64,000 nucleotides of DNA from Calcarisporiella thermophila CBS 279.70 (lineage: Eukaryota > Calcarisporiellomycota): positions 1,045,192 through 1,109,191 of the forward strand of contig NW_027192193.1 of the NCBI RefSeq assembly GCF_041956535.1. The letters are read 5' to 3'. Shown one piece after another: positions 12,301 to 22,738 of the stretch. The position numbers and the translations under genes were made by a program. Under the pieces are notes generated by a model. The model was not told where the DNA came from. It saw only the letters and a program-made list of their open reading frames with translations, and did not search any database. Numbering within the stretch: the stretch's first letter is position 1; each line of letters begins with the position of its first letter.

Positions 12301-13192
12301 TGTTTCCAAGATTCAGGTATACAATGTCTCCGGTGACGAGTTCGCTCGCGGGGATCTGCATTTTCTTGCCGCCACGCAAAACCAGCGTCTCCGTCGGCAA
12401 CATGTTATTTATCGATGCCATGACCTTGGCGGTAGTCCAGTCTTGCCAGGCATTGAATGCGGCCTGGACGAAAACCACGACTAACAGCAGGATTGCCAGG
12501 GCAAGATTCAGCGGATCGGGCGGATTCCCTATCGGCTTCCAGGCCAACCTATAGTGGAAAAGAGGGGGGGGGGGGATCTACTCTAGTCGAAGGGAAAACG
12601 GCTCATTGGTAATATACATTCTCACCAACAGATAAGGCTAGCACACCACATCAAAACATTGAAGCCGCCAAAAAAGAAGCTTGCGAGCTTCCCCAGGTAG
12701 TTGTTGCGCGGAGGACTGATGGCATTCTTGCCACTTTGCTGCAGCCGTTTCAGCGCCTGCTCGGGGCTCAAGCCCTCGACGAACGAGGTCGTAAACCGAA
12801 CGAAGATCTCGTTGACGGGGATGGTGTGGAAATCGACCTCGGCAATTTCTGTCATCCACAGTCCATGGTTAGCGCATCCTCTACATTACCAGCTCGCAAT
12901 GCAACATCAAACCTTGGGCAGCCTGAATTTTGATGGGGGGCGCCCTCGCCTGCTGAGTCTCAGTGACATGGATACTCAGCGTCCTGTAGGTGATAGGGAT
13001 TCTGGTCTCCAGCGTCGAAGTCCGGAAGCGGATTTCGGTTTCCCGCTGGCGCTCTGCGGATGTAAGGTTCGAGGCGGATGCATGCGATGTTAGAGTGCGA
13101 CGAAGGGAAAGACGGCGATCTTCGCTGCCCCCGTAGGTGCGAACACGCCGCAAATCGAGGTCGTTGTGGCCGGAATTGGGATGGCTGTCCAT
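9338..13192 (-). CDS. P-type cation ATPase related to the Na,K-ATPase (type IIC) group
   Basis: Eight exons join in phase (13192-12913, 12848-12626, 12548-12299, 12219-11904, 11836-10322, 10259-10164, 10060-9736, 9656-9338), giving 1107 residues. All catalytic motifs are present: TGES (actuator), CSDKTGTLTQN (phosphorylated Asp, ~437), KGAPDVL (nucleotide site), TGDGVNDSPSLK (hinge). The N-terminus (NAISPPRNNYLGKLASFFFGGF) and the M7-M8 part (DKLV-like RDRLVNSRLL, HAYG) follow the Na,K/H,K-ATPase pattern. M4 reads VPVGLP where Na,K pumps have VPEGLL, and M6 reads CVLTDM instead of DLGTDM, so two cation-binding acids are missing. The transported ion is therefore uncertain. The last donor was set at 9735 because only that choice keeps frame (GQSVY|FVTLVILQFGN). 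It would sit in the plasma membrane or an internal membrane. Confidence 0.88.
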
Positions 13193-14409
13193 TTTTTGCG
13201 ATCAAGGGCAAGATGCCGTTTGCCAGCGACGTCGTGAAGGCTTGCTGGGAAAAGAGCGAAAGGCAAGCGCAACAAAAACAAACGAAGGACGATGCGCCCT
13301 ATCAGCATAGAAAAAATACCTTGCAATGTTTTTACGGACTTGTAACTGAAAATCAACCAATGATTTTCATTACAGCAAAAAGGGATGGCTTTCAGATCGC
13401 TCTCACCTCTTAGACGAGATGGATGAAACCGTTGCAAACAACCCCAGGGGTGGTGAGGGCTCCAATGCCCTTTGATCCGCGTGTTTGCGGCGGGGATCGC
13501 ATGGGCGGCGGCCTTGCTTGAATCGGCCCAGCGAGCGACGGCGACGCTCGCCCACGGCCTGCTTCGCTTGCTCTGTTCCGCCGACCGCGCTGATTGAATG
13601 GATTCCCGCCGAGTTCTTGGCAACGGAGCTTTGCGAGAGCCCGGGCATGGAAGTGCTGCGCGGCGACGATGGAGCCGCGCTGTACAGCCATCACCTAAGC
13701 TGTACTGCAGATCTGTCGAGCGAGGCAGCCCTGCTACTTTGGAAGGTTCCGGGCGACCAGGTGGCCCTGAAAGCCTCTTCGTCGTGAATCTTCTTCCTGG
13801 CCGGGTGATCCCAGCATCGGCTCAATCGATGGGAACCACATGCATTTGATCGATGGCCAATCGCATCTTCTCCGCCACGGCTTAGACCCATTTTCGGCAA
13901 TCCAATCTGGCTCCGTCATCAAGCATGAAGCGGCTCCGCACTGTCCAAGCCTCCCATGCAGCTCTCTTCACGCTACCCATCGGAGGGGCCCGCATGCAGC
14001 CTGTGTAGCCGATTTGCAGCGCAAGCCCCCGGCCTTACGGAGGACAGAAACTTCCAGAATGGAAGCCTTCTCCTTCCTTGCCCAAGGCTGGGGAGCGAGG
14101 GCCCATCGGCCTTACACTTCTTGGATAGTCCATTCCCCTCGGCAAACGGGTGGGGCATGGAGCATTCTTCTCCGAAAACGATGGAAAGAAAGTATATTGG
14201 CCTTTCCAATTTACAAAAAATAGGTTGGAGCGGAACAGGCACCAAGTTAACAACAAAAGCAAAAGTGAAATAGTATTATATGGTATTGATAGGAGGAGTA
14301 AATACAGGTAACATGGTCATATGCTATTAACAGGGATGCAACAGGTGCGGGATATACAGGTACTTAGAGTAGATATCTTGCTTTCAAGCCTATTCACAAG
14401 CGTGGAGCC
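13193..14409. other. GC-rich gene-free interval upstream of the ATPase
   Basis: About 1.2 kb without a supportable gene. Many overlapping ORFs of 60-177 codons occur on both strands, which is expected from the raised G+C content and low stop-codon frequency. None has a recognisable domain. It should contain the ATPase promoter and the 3' end of the LRR gene. Confidence 0.5.
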
Positions 14410-15663
14410 TCACGACGCCCTCACCGCCCTCAAGCACTTGGGAGAACACGTCTTCAACCGCTGAATTGCCTTGGGATGGCCCGGAACTCCTCCTTGTCGC
14501 ATCGTTCGCCAGTACTCCCCCACAACCACGCCGTCGCATCCTGCGCAGGAGCAAGCCCGCTTGATATAATTCTCCAGGTGTGGGGGCAGATGTGTGGGGC
14601 GGCGACGGGGAGCTGAGGAGAAGGAGTGGGCGAGAAAGCGGCGGAGAGCAAGCTCGAGGAGAGAGAGCACTGGCCTGGGCGGGTCCAGCTCGTCATTCTC
14701 GTCGTCAGAGGCATCGTAGCGGAATGAGGAGGAATCTAGGCCCCCCTCAAGGGAGGGGTGGCCTTGTGGCGACCGGGGCAGAGCGTGGGGTGCCTCTTCG
14801 CTGCAAGAGACCGTATCCATGGCCACATCCTTCGTTGGCTCAGGCCCTCGCTCCGAAGCCAGCACGACCTTCAGCCTCTTACCCTCGTGGCTCTCCTCTC
14901 TGCTGAACGGATTCCCAGTGACAACCCACCCACGGCTCCTAAACCACTGCACCACCTCTGCTCCCAGCACCCATAGCTCATTCTCGTCCAGCTCGATGCC
15001 ACCCACCGCCTCTAGCGCCCGTATTTCCGTGGGCAATCTTGTCAGCCGATTGCCTCGCAAGTTTAACCACCGTAGCCGGTGGAGAGATCCAATGGCGGAG
15101 GGCAAATGCTGAAGTCGGTTGTGCGAGAGATTAAGCGACTCTACACTTGATAGATACGCTATTGTCGGAGGGAGAGAGAGAAGGCGGTTGTGGGAAAGGT
15201 CCAATTCTCGTAACGCTCCCCACCCCACAAAGCATTCCTCGGGGATGGCGGCTATGTGGTTTCCCCCATACACCGAGCCTAGGATCAAACACTCCATCGC
15301 CCCCAGTGCGCACATTGTTTCCGGCAGCGTGGTTATCTTGTTTCCACAGAGCCTTAGCGCCTTCAGTCTGCCCAAATGTAAGAACCGGTCGGGATGGAGG
15401 AACTCGAGCCGATTGTGAGACATATCCAGAGAGGTGAGAGAGGGGGGAAGCTCGGGCAGAACGAGGAACGCATTGTTGGCAAGATTGAGATGCGTGAGGT
15501 GTGCTAGCCGGCCAAGCGAGGGAAGCGCGTCGAGCTGGTTGCGAGAGAGATCGAGATGCGTTATAGTGTGAGGAATGAGGGGAGGAGAAGTAAGCCGGCG
15601 TCTGCGGAGAATTAGGCTAGTCGACGTCTCATTATCGTGTTGCGTGGAATTAGCACTAAGCAT
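14410..15663 (-). CDS. leucine-rich-repeat protein with cysteine-rich C-terminus (LRRC58-like)
   Basis: Single exon, 417 residues. After a short Ser/Thr-rich start there are about nine short LRRs (LTHLDLSRNQLDALP, LTSLDMSHNRLEFL, LRELDLSHNRLLSLPP, LRWLNLRGNRLTRLP). A low-complexity linker follows. The C-terminal ~70 residues contain LPPHLENYIKRACSCAGCDG and a final CSPKCLRA, a spacing of paired cysteines like the possible zinc-binding tail of LRRC58-type proteins (recalled resemblance). No signal peptide or membrane segment is present, so it is probably a cytoplasmic protein-protein adaptor. The start is the first ATG in the frame. Confidence 0.75.
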   Translation of the reverse strand: MLSANSTQHDNETSTSLILRRRRLTSPPLIPHTITHLDLSRNQLDALPSLGRLAHLTHLNLANNAFLVLPELPPSLTSLDMSHNRLEFLHPDRFLHLGRLKALRLCGNKITTLPETMCALGAMECLILGSVYGGNHIAAIPEECFVGWGALRELDLSHNRLLSLPPTIAYLSSVESLNLSHNRLQHLPSAIGSLHRLRWLNLRGNRLTRLPTEIRALEAVGGIELDENELWVLGAEVVQWFRSRGWVVTGNPFSREESHEGKRLKVVLASERGPEPTKDVAMDTVSCSEEAPHALPRSPQGHPSLEGGLDSSSFRYDASDDENDELDPPRPVLSLLELALRRFLAHSFSSAPRRRPTHLPPHLENYIKRACSCAGCDGVVVGEYWRTMRQGGVPGHPKAIQRLKTCSPKCLRAVRAS

Positions 15664-16213
15664 GGAGTAGGGTGGAGTGGGATGGGTGAACGGGTATAGC
15701 TTGATAAATAGTCATGGAGAGGGGGGAGGGGTATGGGCGCTAGAAACGACACTATAAAAATGCAGCTGCAAAGATCATGCGATGTTCGTTTTCAAACTCA
15801 AATAGTGTGACTTGTTGCATTATCAGTTCGAAAAAAAATATCCGCGATAGAAAATACAATCAAAAAAGGAACAAAAAAAAAGCACACACACAGGACTTTT
15901 CATCATCAACGCCGGTAAAAGCATAAATAAGAGAACAAAAACAAGGAAAGAAACACGCTCGAGGTCAAATAGAACGAAAGACAAGAGAAGACACGAAAAG
16001 AAAAGAAAAACACGCTACTCAACGAAACAAAACGCAAAGGCAAAAAATGCAACTAGCAAAAAGTCGCTCACAATAATTTCCCCCCCCCCCCCCTATATAT
16101 ATATAAAATATAAAAGAGACTTGCCACACGCGAAAGAGAGAGAGAGAGAGAAAGAGATGAAACAAAAGAAAATTAAAAATCATCCAAAACCTATCCTTGC
16201 CATCTCGAGCCCT
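15664..16213. other. low-complexity intergenic region
   Basis: This interval holds the LRR-gene promoter and the 3' end of the RRM gene. Its composition is striking on the plus strand: A/G-rich from 15830 to 16080, then a C run (16081-16093), a TA dinucleotide run (16095-16104) and an (AG)n run (about 16136-16156). I see no gene. Confidence 0.6.
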
Positions 16214-18402
16214 TCATTTCGAATCTATCCTATTTTCTTGTCTGGGCTCTCCAATCATCAGCTTTCCCTCCAGAAGCCCCGAAATGTCTTCCTCCTCGCC
16301 ATCTCCATCATCGTCCCCTCCTCGGCCTCCCTCCTCCTCCTCTCCAGAGGTGGAGTAGGAGCTCGTCGGGGTGGTTCGCCCAGAACTATCCAAATTCAAG
16401 CTCGATGTCTCATCGCTTACAGAGCTGGCGTACCCAAAGGGATGCGGCGATGCAAAGTAGATCGGATGCATTGCGGGGTAGGCTGCTGCGGCAGTGGAGG
16501 ACGCGCCCTGAGGAGCAATCGGAACCGCGTAATAAGGATAATAGCCTTGTGGGAGCGAGGACAGACTTGAGGAGTCGTGCGATTGGACCAACGTCTGCAC
16601 CATGGGCTGGGGTTGAAGTGGCGCGTTGATGGCCGAGGCCCCAACGCCTAGAACCGATTCGGGAGTCACGGGACCGGTGGTAAATTGAGGCTAAAGGCAA
16701 GCATGAGAAGGAAAGTTATTAAAAGTACTGAAATGAGTATGAATCAAGAGTGGAAGGAGGAAGGGGGTGTTGAGGTTCTCCCAGCGGCTAGCCGGCTGGT
16801 ACATCCACTCTGCGTGGGGTTAAAGAGCAATGAGGGGGAGGGGGGAGAGGGGGAAGGGAAAAAGTGGTGTGACATACGGTATAATAGCTCACACGAAGAG
16901 TCTTTTGCTTTTTTCCTGTTTTAGTTTTGTGCTGTGTTTCCACGTGGGCAAACCGCACTTGCAGAGGGCCAGTGCACCCCGCGATAAGGGAGTTATTGAA
17001 CTTGGTGATGCATGCCTCTGCTGACTGCCGATCGCTCATTCTAATAGGAAACAAAAAAGCAAACCCCCATTAGCGCTGATGCAATGGTAATCCTTCTCTG
17101 GCAGTAAGGGGTGCGATATACTTTGCCCATCCTATGCCACGGCTGACATTGGTTTCAGGGTGTCTAAATATTTGCGACTTTTCTGTTTTGTAGGGAAGAA
17201 GCATCTCCTCTAATTTCTAACATGGAAAAAAGAGAGGGGTTCATTTGCATCCATTGCTCTGAAAAAGAAAGAAAAAAAACCCGGCTCAACAGCGACCTTA
17301 CCTGTTCGTCCATGTCTAAGGGTAAATTCGCAAAATATAGATTGGTTGAGCCAAACTCTTGCATCCCTCGCATTCTCAAGCCAAACGAGTCCTTCAATGG
17401 AGAGCACAGTTAAGATCCTTCTCAACCGGTGGGCATGGGAAATAACCCAAAACACTACTGACCTTGGCAAAGGACACCTGGAATCCCATCTGATTGAGGG
17501 CATGAATGGCCTTTTTTGCCTCCTCCTCTGTTTCATACATGACAAATCCATAGCCCTTGCAGCTGTCATTTTTGGAATCAATGATAGCTTTGGAGGAATT
17601 GATCTTGCCATAACTATTTGGGATAAAATAAGGAACGAAAAACAAAAAAAGGATGTCTCTTTCTTAATATGGAAAAGAGGGAGACATGGACAGTCCAGAG
17701 ATAAACTTACGCGCAACACATATTGTAGAACGAATCGTCCGTCGTCGAGGGCGGCAATCCACGCACGTAAATGTTCGTCACGTGCAATGGGTTGTAGAAT
17801 GGATCGCTTTGAGCGTGCAGCGATGGCGACTGCATTGGCCCAGGCTCTGGCTGTTGCGGCTGCTGCTGATGCTGCAGCTGCTGGTGATGGTGGTGGTGGT
17901 TTGATACTCGCTGACTTTGGTGGGAAGCACTTGAAGTAGAGGATTGAGAGGAGGTGGAGTTTCGTTTATACGCGTCTGGCCTCGGTAGTGGAGACGCGAC
18001 CGCGGCAGCCGCGTTTCCCTGCGTACTGGCATACCGTCCTGCTACAGGATAATAATATGGAGATACTGCGGGCACTAGTACCATGGCGGGTGCAGTATGG
18101 GATGGGTGAACCTGTGGGTTCTGCGGGGAGGGGGCAGGAGCAGCAGGATGGAAATAGGCCTGCATGGGTGGATAGGATGAGGGCCGAACCGCGGTGGGCG
18201 AGCCATGAAGAGGCGGACTCATCATCACCGCGGCGGGATTGGCAGGCGTCGTGGGGTAAGTAGGGAGGGCGTAGTAGGCATACTGGGTTGGCACGGCACG
18301 AGGATACTCGTACTGGGGTTGCTGGTGGTGTTGTGGAGGCAGCTGCGGATGATGTTGGTGCTCGGCGCGGCCTTGGTGATAATAATGTTTTCTATTGTCC
18401 AT
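16214..18402 (-). CDS. two-RRM RNA-binding protein of the RBMS/MSSP type
   Basis: Six exons join in phase (18402-17711, 17613-17463, 17391-17302, 17216-17122, 17040-16893, 16690-16214), giving 550 residues. The first ~210 residues are low-complexity (His/Gln/Pro/Tyr). RRM1 starts YVRGLPPSTTDDSFYNMCCAY and contains CKGYGFVMYETEEEAKKAI. RRM2 starts NLYFANLPLDMDEQ and contains RHPETNVSRGIGWAKM. The RNP1 and RNP2 patterns and the YxRGLPPxTTDD opening match vertebrate RBMS proteins and their fungal relatives. The C-terminal ~160 residues are Ser/Tyr/Gln-rich and end acidic. Likely role: mRNA binding in the cytoplasm. The ATG at 18402 is the first in frame. Confidence 0.85.
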
Positions 18403-18694
18403 AATGCGAAGGTTTTTTCAAAACTTGCTTCGCCCCCGTTTTCTTTTTTAGCTGGTACCAGTTTGTGTTGGCGAAGGGGGAAAAAAATGGAAAAAAGGGC
18501 AAGGAGCTCTAGGGAAAGGATAGGGTATCGATGTGGGGAGAGGATTAAAAATATGGGGAGAAAAGGATATAGAATGGGGGGAATCTAGTGTTATGTAAAT
18601 AAGAAACCAGTAGGTAAGAAGCAAGAAGGAAGGAGAAAGAAAACAATAAATAGAATTCCAGTTCTTTTCCCTACCTATGCGTGGGGGTTGGATC
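18403..18694. promoter_or_regulatory. presumed promoter of the RRM gene
   Basis: Positions 18403-18694 lie directly upstream of the RRM-protein ATG on the minus strand. The stretch is purine-rich on the plus strand, hence pyrimidine-rich in the gene's orientation, as seen upstream of other genes here. No discrete element was identified. Confidence 0.35.
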
Positions 18695-19085
18695 TCACTC
18701 GCCGATGGGTACTCCTTCGCCGTCTCTACAAGGGCTACAATCGCGGCCAACAATGCTGATGAACGCGTCCAATTCGGGGGGAGCCGAGGGAAGGAGGAAT
18801 GGAGCAAATAAGAAAGGCAAGCTATAGGAGAATATAAGAATTCGAAACTCGTGGGTGTGGCGATTGGGGGGGTGGAAAATTGAAACGCATCTCACAACCG
18901 GAAGCGATCCACAAAATCCAACGGCTCCTTTCCCTCCACGGCCAAATTGCTCGGATCCCGCTGTCCTGCTGGCTGAGGGCCATGTTGGATTCTAACAGGA
19001 GGGTGAGGCGCAGCATCCCCCCTGCTTTCGGCTAGAAATACAAACACACTCTAGGATCTTACGATTGGAAGGTTTTACAATCCAT
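18695..19085 (-). CDS. possible small three-exon protein, unidentified
   Basis: Three segments join in phase with GT-AG ends: 19085-19063, 18991-18896 and 18821-18695, giving about 81 residues. The middle exon has protein-like composition (QRDPSNLAVEGKEPLDFVDR). The last exon starts hydrophobic (LPFLFAPFLLPSAPPELDAF). I do not recognise it. Against it: its proposed ATG lies only 11 nt from the ATG of the divergent ATP synthase delta gene, which would make the two transcripts overlap, and other frames here are also open. Treat as tentative. Confidence 0.25.
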
Positions 19086-19096
19086 CGACCTATACC

Positions 19097-19829
19097 ATGA
19101 ACGCCATTTTCAGGACTGCACGTGCGGCCGCTGTGCTGCGTCCATCTCAATACGGTAGGTTTAGTGTGGAATACTGCAGCCACTGGCAAGGATGAAAACT
19201 CACGATCGTCTTTAGTCCGTACCTATGCCACCGAAGCACCCGCATCGGGCAAACTTCGCCTCAACTTTGCACTTCCTCACGAGGTAGGTGATCCAGACGC
19301 TTGCTCTCCTCCCCAACCCCTTTCTCGTTATCTTTTATTTACATTCATTAACTTCCCTGTATTTCTTCAAACAATTAGACCATTTACAAGAATGCCGAGG
19401 TTCAACAAGTCAATCTCGCAGCCACTACCGGTGACATGGGTGTTCTGGCCAACCATGTTCCGAGTATTGAACAGCTTCTTCCCGGTGTAGTGGAAGTGCT
19501 CGAGGCAAGCGGATCGAAGAAGTACTTTGGTAAATATTCAATATCCATTTTTTTTTTCCTTCGGCGGCGATGAGAATAAAGCCCATAATTAATGAATGGC
19601 ATTGATCAATTTAGTATCGGGTGGTTTCGCTGTCATCAACCCCGATTCAACTCTTAACATTAATGCCGTCGAGGCCTTCCCTCTTGAGGACTTCTCCGTT
19701 GAGGCAGTCAAGTCCAATCTTGCCGAGGCTCAACGACTCTCGGCTGCTGCCACAACAGAAGAGGAGCGCGCTGCCGCCAAGGTTGAGGTGGAAGTGTATG
19801 AAGCATTGCAGTCGGCCCTATCGAAGTAA
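19097..19829 (+). CDS. ATP16: mitochondrial F1-ATP synthase delta subunit
   Basis: This is the central-stalk subunit of the F1F0 ATP synthase (equivalent to bacterial epsilon). Four exons join in phase: 19097-19154, 19216-19283, 19379-19529 and 19615-19829, giving 163 residues. The first ~25 residues (MNAIFRTARAAAVLRPSQY) form a basic, amphipathic mitochondrial targeting sequence. The body has the family pattern KLRLNFALPHE, then VNLAATTGDMGVLANHVPSI and VSGGFAVINPDSTLNINAVE, followed by the C-terminal helical hairpin (AEAQRLSAAATTEEERAAAK). Length is normal for the family. Confidence 0.95.
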
Positions 19830-20116
19830 AGGGTGAGGCCATCTCGATAGCTATCATTTATTTATAGAAGGATAAAAAATGCCAAGAATAAAAACACGAA
19901 AAATACGCAAAGGTCCTTCCCCCCTCCCCCCATTGTTTTGTTTCAAAAGATGGAGCAGATCCGAATATAGAAAGACATGCATGGATAAAGCAGTAGGACT
20001 TTTATTTACAAAAAACACATGCGCGCGACTCAGGAGAAATAAGAAAAAAAAATATAGAAGCGAAAAATAAGAGAAGCCTTCAAAATACAATGGATAGGTA
20101 TAGTCCTGTAAATGAT

Positions 20117-21230
20117 TTATGCCCTTCTACTGGATGAGTGTCCCGCCCAATGACCCCCCACCTCCATCTCATACTCCATGGATAATTTTTTCTCGTGTCT
20201 TGCCTCTAGGGGTCGGGCCACATGACTCCTGCCCTCCTCCTCTGCGTGCTCATCTTCTTCATCCGAATGCAGTGCGAGGAACTCGTTGAAAGCCTCTTCG
20301 TCCTCCTTCTCGAGCCGAATATCCTTCCTCGTTTTCTTCTTCACAATCTGATCCACAAGCCAAAACTGAACAATGTTCATGATCAGGGGGAAACTATCAT
20401 TGCCAAGAGAGAATTAAATAAGCCGAAACGAACGTAAACCCACAGGACCTCCTAAATGTATCACGCCAACTTACATTAACATCACGAACACCACTTGGAG
20501 TTTTGTGTTGCCCATGCTCCATGCTAGTGACCACCGCCCAAAGTCGACCAGGAAGGGCATTAGGCTGAATAACAGCAGGACGACCGCCTTCATAATAATC
20601 AGTGCCACAATAAATAGAGCGCACTGTTTCGACCAGCGCGCCAATTGGGCACGCAGAGGCGGCTCGCCGTATTCGCCCGATCGCAAGTCTTTGATGCCAA
20701 AATAAAGAACAATCTGATTGAGCCCTTGAATAATGCACCAGAGAATAAACACCCCAATGGTTGTGTCGATGAGAATATTAAGGAAATACCTAACGGGCAA
20801 GCCATGGTTAGGGCAATTAATTGCATGAGCGGTCAGGCTAGAGCGCTTACCAAACACAGGGATTCGACCCTTTGATTGCCTCTCCATTGATATAGGATAG
20901 GGCAATATTTAAGATGTGAATAACTCCAGCCCCGATGACCTGTTTTGAAACGTCAAACCCCCTGAATTGAAGAGGATCACATCAATGGCACAGGAAACAT
21001 AATCTCTAAATCGTCTTCGCTGCTTACCAGATTAGGAGTGGCCGCCTAGGATCTTCGCGTTGTCTCTTGTAGATGAGTGTGGAGAAAGCCAGCGCCGCCA
21101 GAAAGATTTGAACGATCACAGCAAACTCGTCCATCAATTTGCATCCTGCCTGGTCATCAGCAGGTGCTGCGGGTGCATCTGAGGCCTGGCGTGGTTGCAG
21201 CGAGGCAAACATGGAGCCAGATGGGATCAT
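20117..21230 (-). CDS. STIMATE: STIMATE/TMEM110-family multi-pass membrane protein
   Basis: Four exons join in phase: 21230-21028, 20961-20851, 20789-20475 and 20393-20117, giving 301 residues. The family pattern is clear: LMDEFAVIVQIFLAALAFST, then FDVSKQVIGAGVIHILNIAL, NPCVWYFLNILIDTTIGVF and FGEYG-like SGEYGEPP. There are about five membrane helices and an acidic C-terminal tail (NEFLALHSDEEDEHAEEEG). In animals STIMATE sits at ER-plasma membrane junctions and promotes STIM1-driven calcium entry; fungal homologues are annotated as vacuolar membrane proteins. Function in this organism is inferred only from family. A 16-bp AACCTA-type motif lies ~86 bp upstream of its start. Confidence 0.85.
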
Positions 21231-21315
21231 AATTTAAATCAAGCCAAGAGAGTGGGAGGATAGAGGGCTATTTTATTTTTTCAACTTAACACTATATGAT
21301 TGGCAAATTTCGAGA

Positions 21316-21331
21316 ATAACCTAACCTAATA
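21316..21331. promoter_or_regulatory. telomere-like AACCTA motif in promoter
   Basis: The 16-mer ataacctaacctaata lies about 86 bp upstream of the STIMATE start. The identical 16-mer occurs at 41785-41800 in the promoter between INTS11 and the zinc-finger gene. It resembles a short interstitial telomere repeat or telobox. Function is inferred. Confidence 0.5.
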
Positions 21332-21411
21332 TCCAATTTTCCATCACGAGGCATTGATGAGAAAATGAAAGGTTTTTCAGTCAGGAAATAATTAAGTGGT
21401 GCTGGCTTTGA

Positions 21412-21831
21412 TTGATTATGGAAACTTCAAATTGCTACTCCCTCAACGCGCAAAACTATAACTCAAGACAGCTTAACTATACCAACCCTGAAAAATTGCA
21501 TTTTCTTATAGGTCGTTCACACAGAGGGCTCGTCACATCGGACACCACGTCGTTACTTTACGCCTGCCCACCTCCCCAACCTCTGCTGGAAAATGGAGAC
21601 TACTCTCACTCGCAACACCTCCCTCTCTATGCTGAACTGATAAATGAGATTTTCTTTCTGCGCGATTGCAGTGAAACCTTCGTCATGGAAACCACGCGTG
21701 ACGTGATCTGGGATATCCATCCCAAATTTCTATCCCACGATCTCTCCAACAAGGTCCCCTCTTGCGTATCTGCACTATCCACATCGTGTTTCGGGTGCCA
21801 ATCACGATTCGAAATCTGGGTGATGATCTGA
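21412..21831 (+). CDS. doubtful ORF, 139 codons
   Basis: Open frame starting MIMETSNCYSLNAQNYNSRQ with no recognisable domain, no splice-linked extension and unremarkable composition. It lies in the region upstream of the CBM21 gene. It could be a lineage-specific gene but is more likely chance. Confidence 0.15.
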   Translation: MIMETSNCYSLNAQNYNSRQLNYTNPEKLHFLIGRSHRGLVTSDTTSLLYACPPPQPLLENGDYSHSQHLPLYAELINEIFFLRDCSETFVMETTRDVIWDIHPKFLSHDLSNKVPSCVSALSTSCFGCQSRFEIWVMI

Positions 21832-22738
21832 GTGGCCATATATGGAAACGCGGTGTTAGAGTTGGACTCTTTTGTTAATATGTCTCAGTTTGGGAAGAGC
21901 GATCGCAGCATCCAAGTTTTGTTGGGAAGGATCCAAAACAAACGGAGCGGCAGAGGCCTCGCCTCAGAGCGCGCAGCCGCGGCTACGGCCTTTTTTGCCG
22001 CGCGGCCAAGAGGGAAATAGAATTGGTCGAGGCGGGGGAAAAATCATGCCATGGCGGTAGTCACTCGGAAGCTTGTTCTCCACATTTTCTCAACTAAGGT
22101 TAAATGGATGGTTTGCAGAGGGAGGGCCGGAGGGTGGGGATTGAATTTTCGTTATGTGCAATTAGGGTTTCCCATCCTGCTGAGAAGCAATTCATTTCCC
22201 CACGTCCTGTTTATCGCATTCTCCCTCTGCGCAATCCGCGCGGGCCGCCATTGGCCTGATCGCATGATATCATTGCCGGAGGCCCTTGCGCTGTGCCGCG
22301 GCAGGGGGCGGCGAGGGAGGCAGGGGCGTGCCTTAGGGCCACGGCGCTTGTGTTGGGGGAAGAGGTTGAAACACGCTGATAAACAAAAAGAAAAATTAGG
22401 CTTGATATGAATCAACACGAAATAAGTTAAGCGAACAAGTTCTTGGTTCTTCTCAATTCAAAACCTAATATATATCCACCCGCGATCTCTTATCTCTAAT
22501 GATAGCCGTAGTTTTTTTTTCTTATTTAATATAATTTTTTCCACTTCATCCTCTCTTTTACCATCGCATGAGGGTGTGAGAATTCCGTATCCCTTGCTTG
22601 CATTTGATGATTCCCCCTTCCTAATCCCTTTCCCATCTGCTCTGTTATCCCCCATTCTTCTTCTCCACCACCTCTGCTGACTCACCATTCCCATTGATTT
22701 CGCTTCACACGCATACTTAACTATCCATTTCTACTCTA

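Larger units (their letters stand above)
21231..22738. other. intergenic region between STIMATE and the CBM21 gene
   Basis: About 1.5 kb between divergently transcribed genes. It contains the motif ataacctaacctaata at 21316-21331. One plus-strand ORF (21412-21831, 139 codons) is listed separately. The rest is A/T-rich with a short G/C-rich patch at 22240-22360; I see no RNA gene. Confidence 0.5.

Noticed and set aside
13403-14273. Cluster of ORFs on both strands between the ATPase and LRR genes
   Set aside because: G/C-rich DNA has few stops; the frames overlap each other and none resembles a protein family.
16081-16156. C run, TA repeat and AG repeat as a possible mobile-element edge
   Set aside because: No terminal inverted repeats, target duplication or transposase nearby; ordinary simple-sequence DNA.
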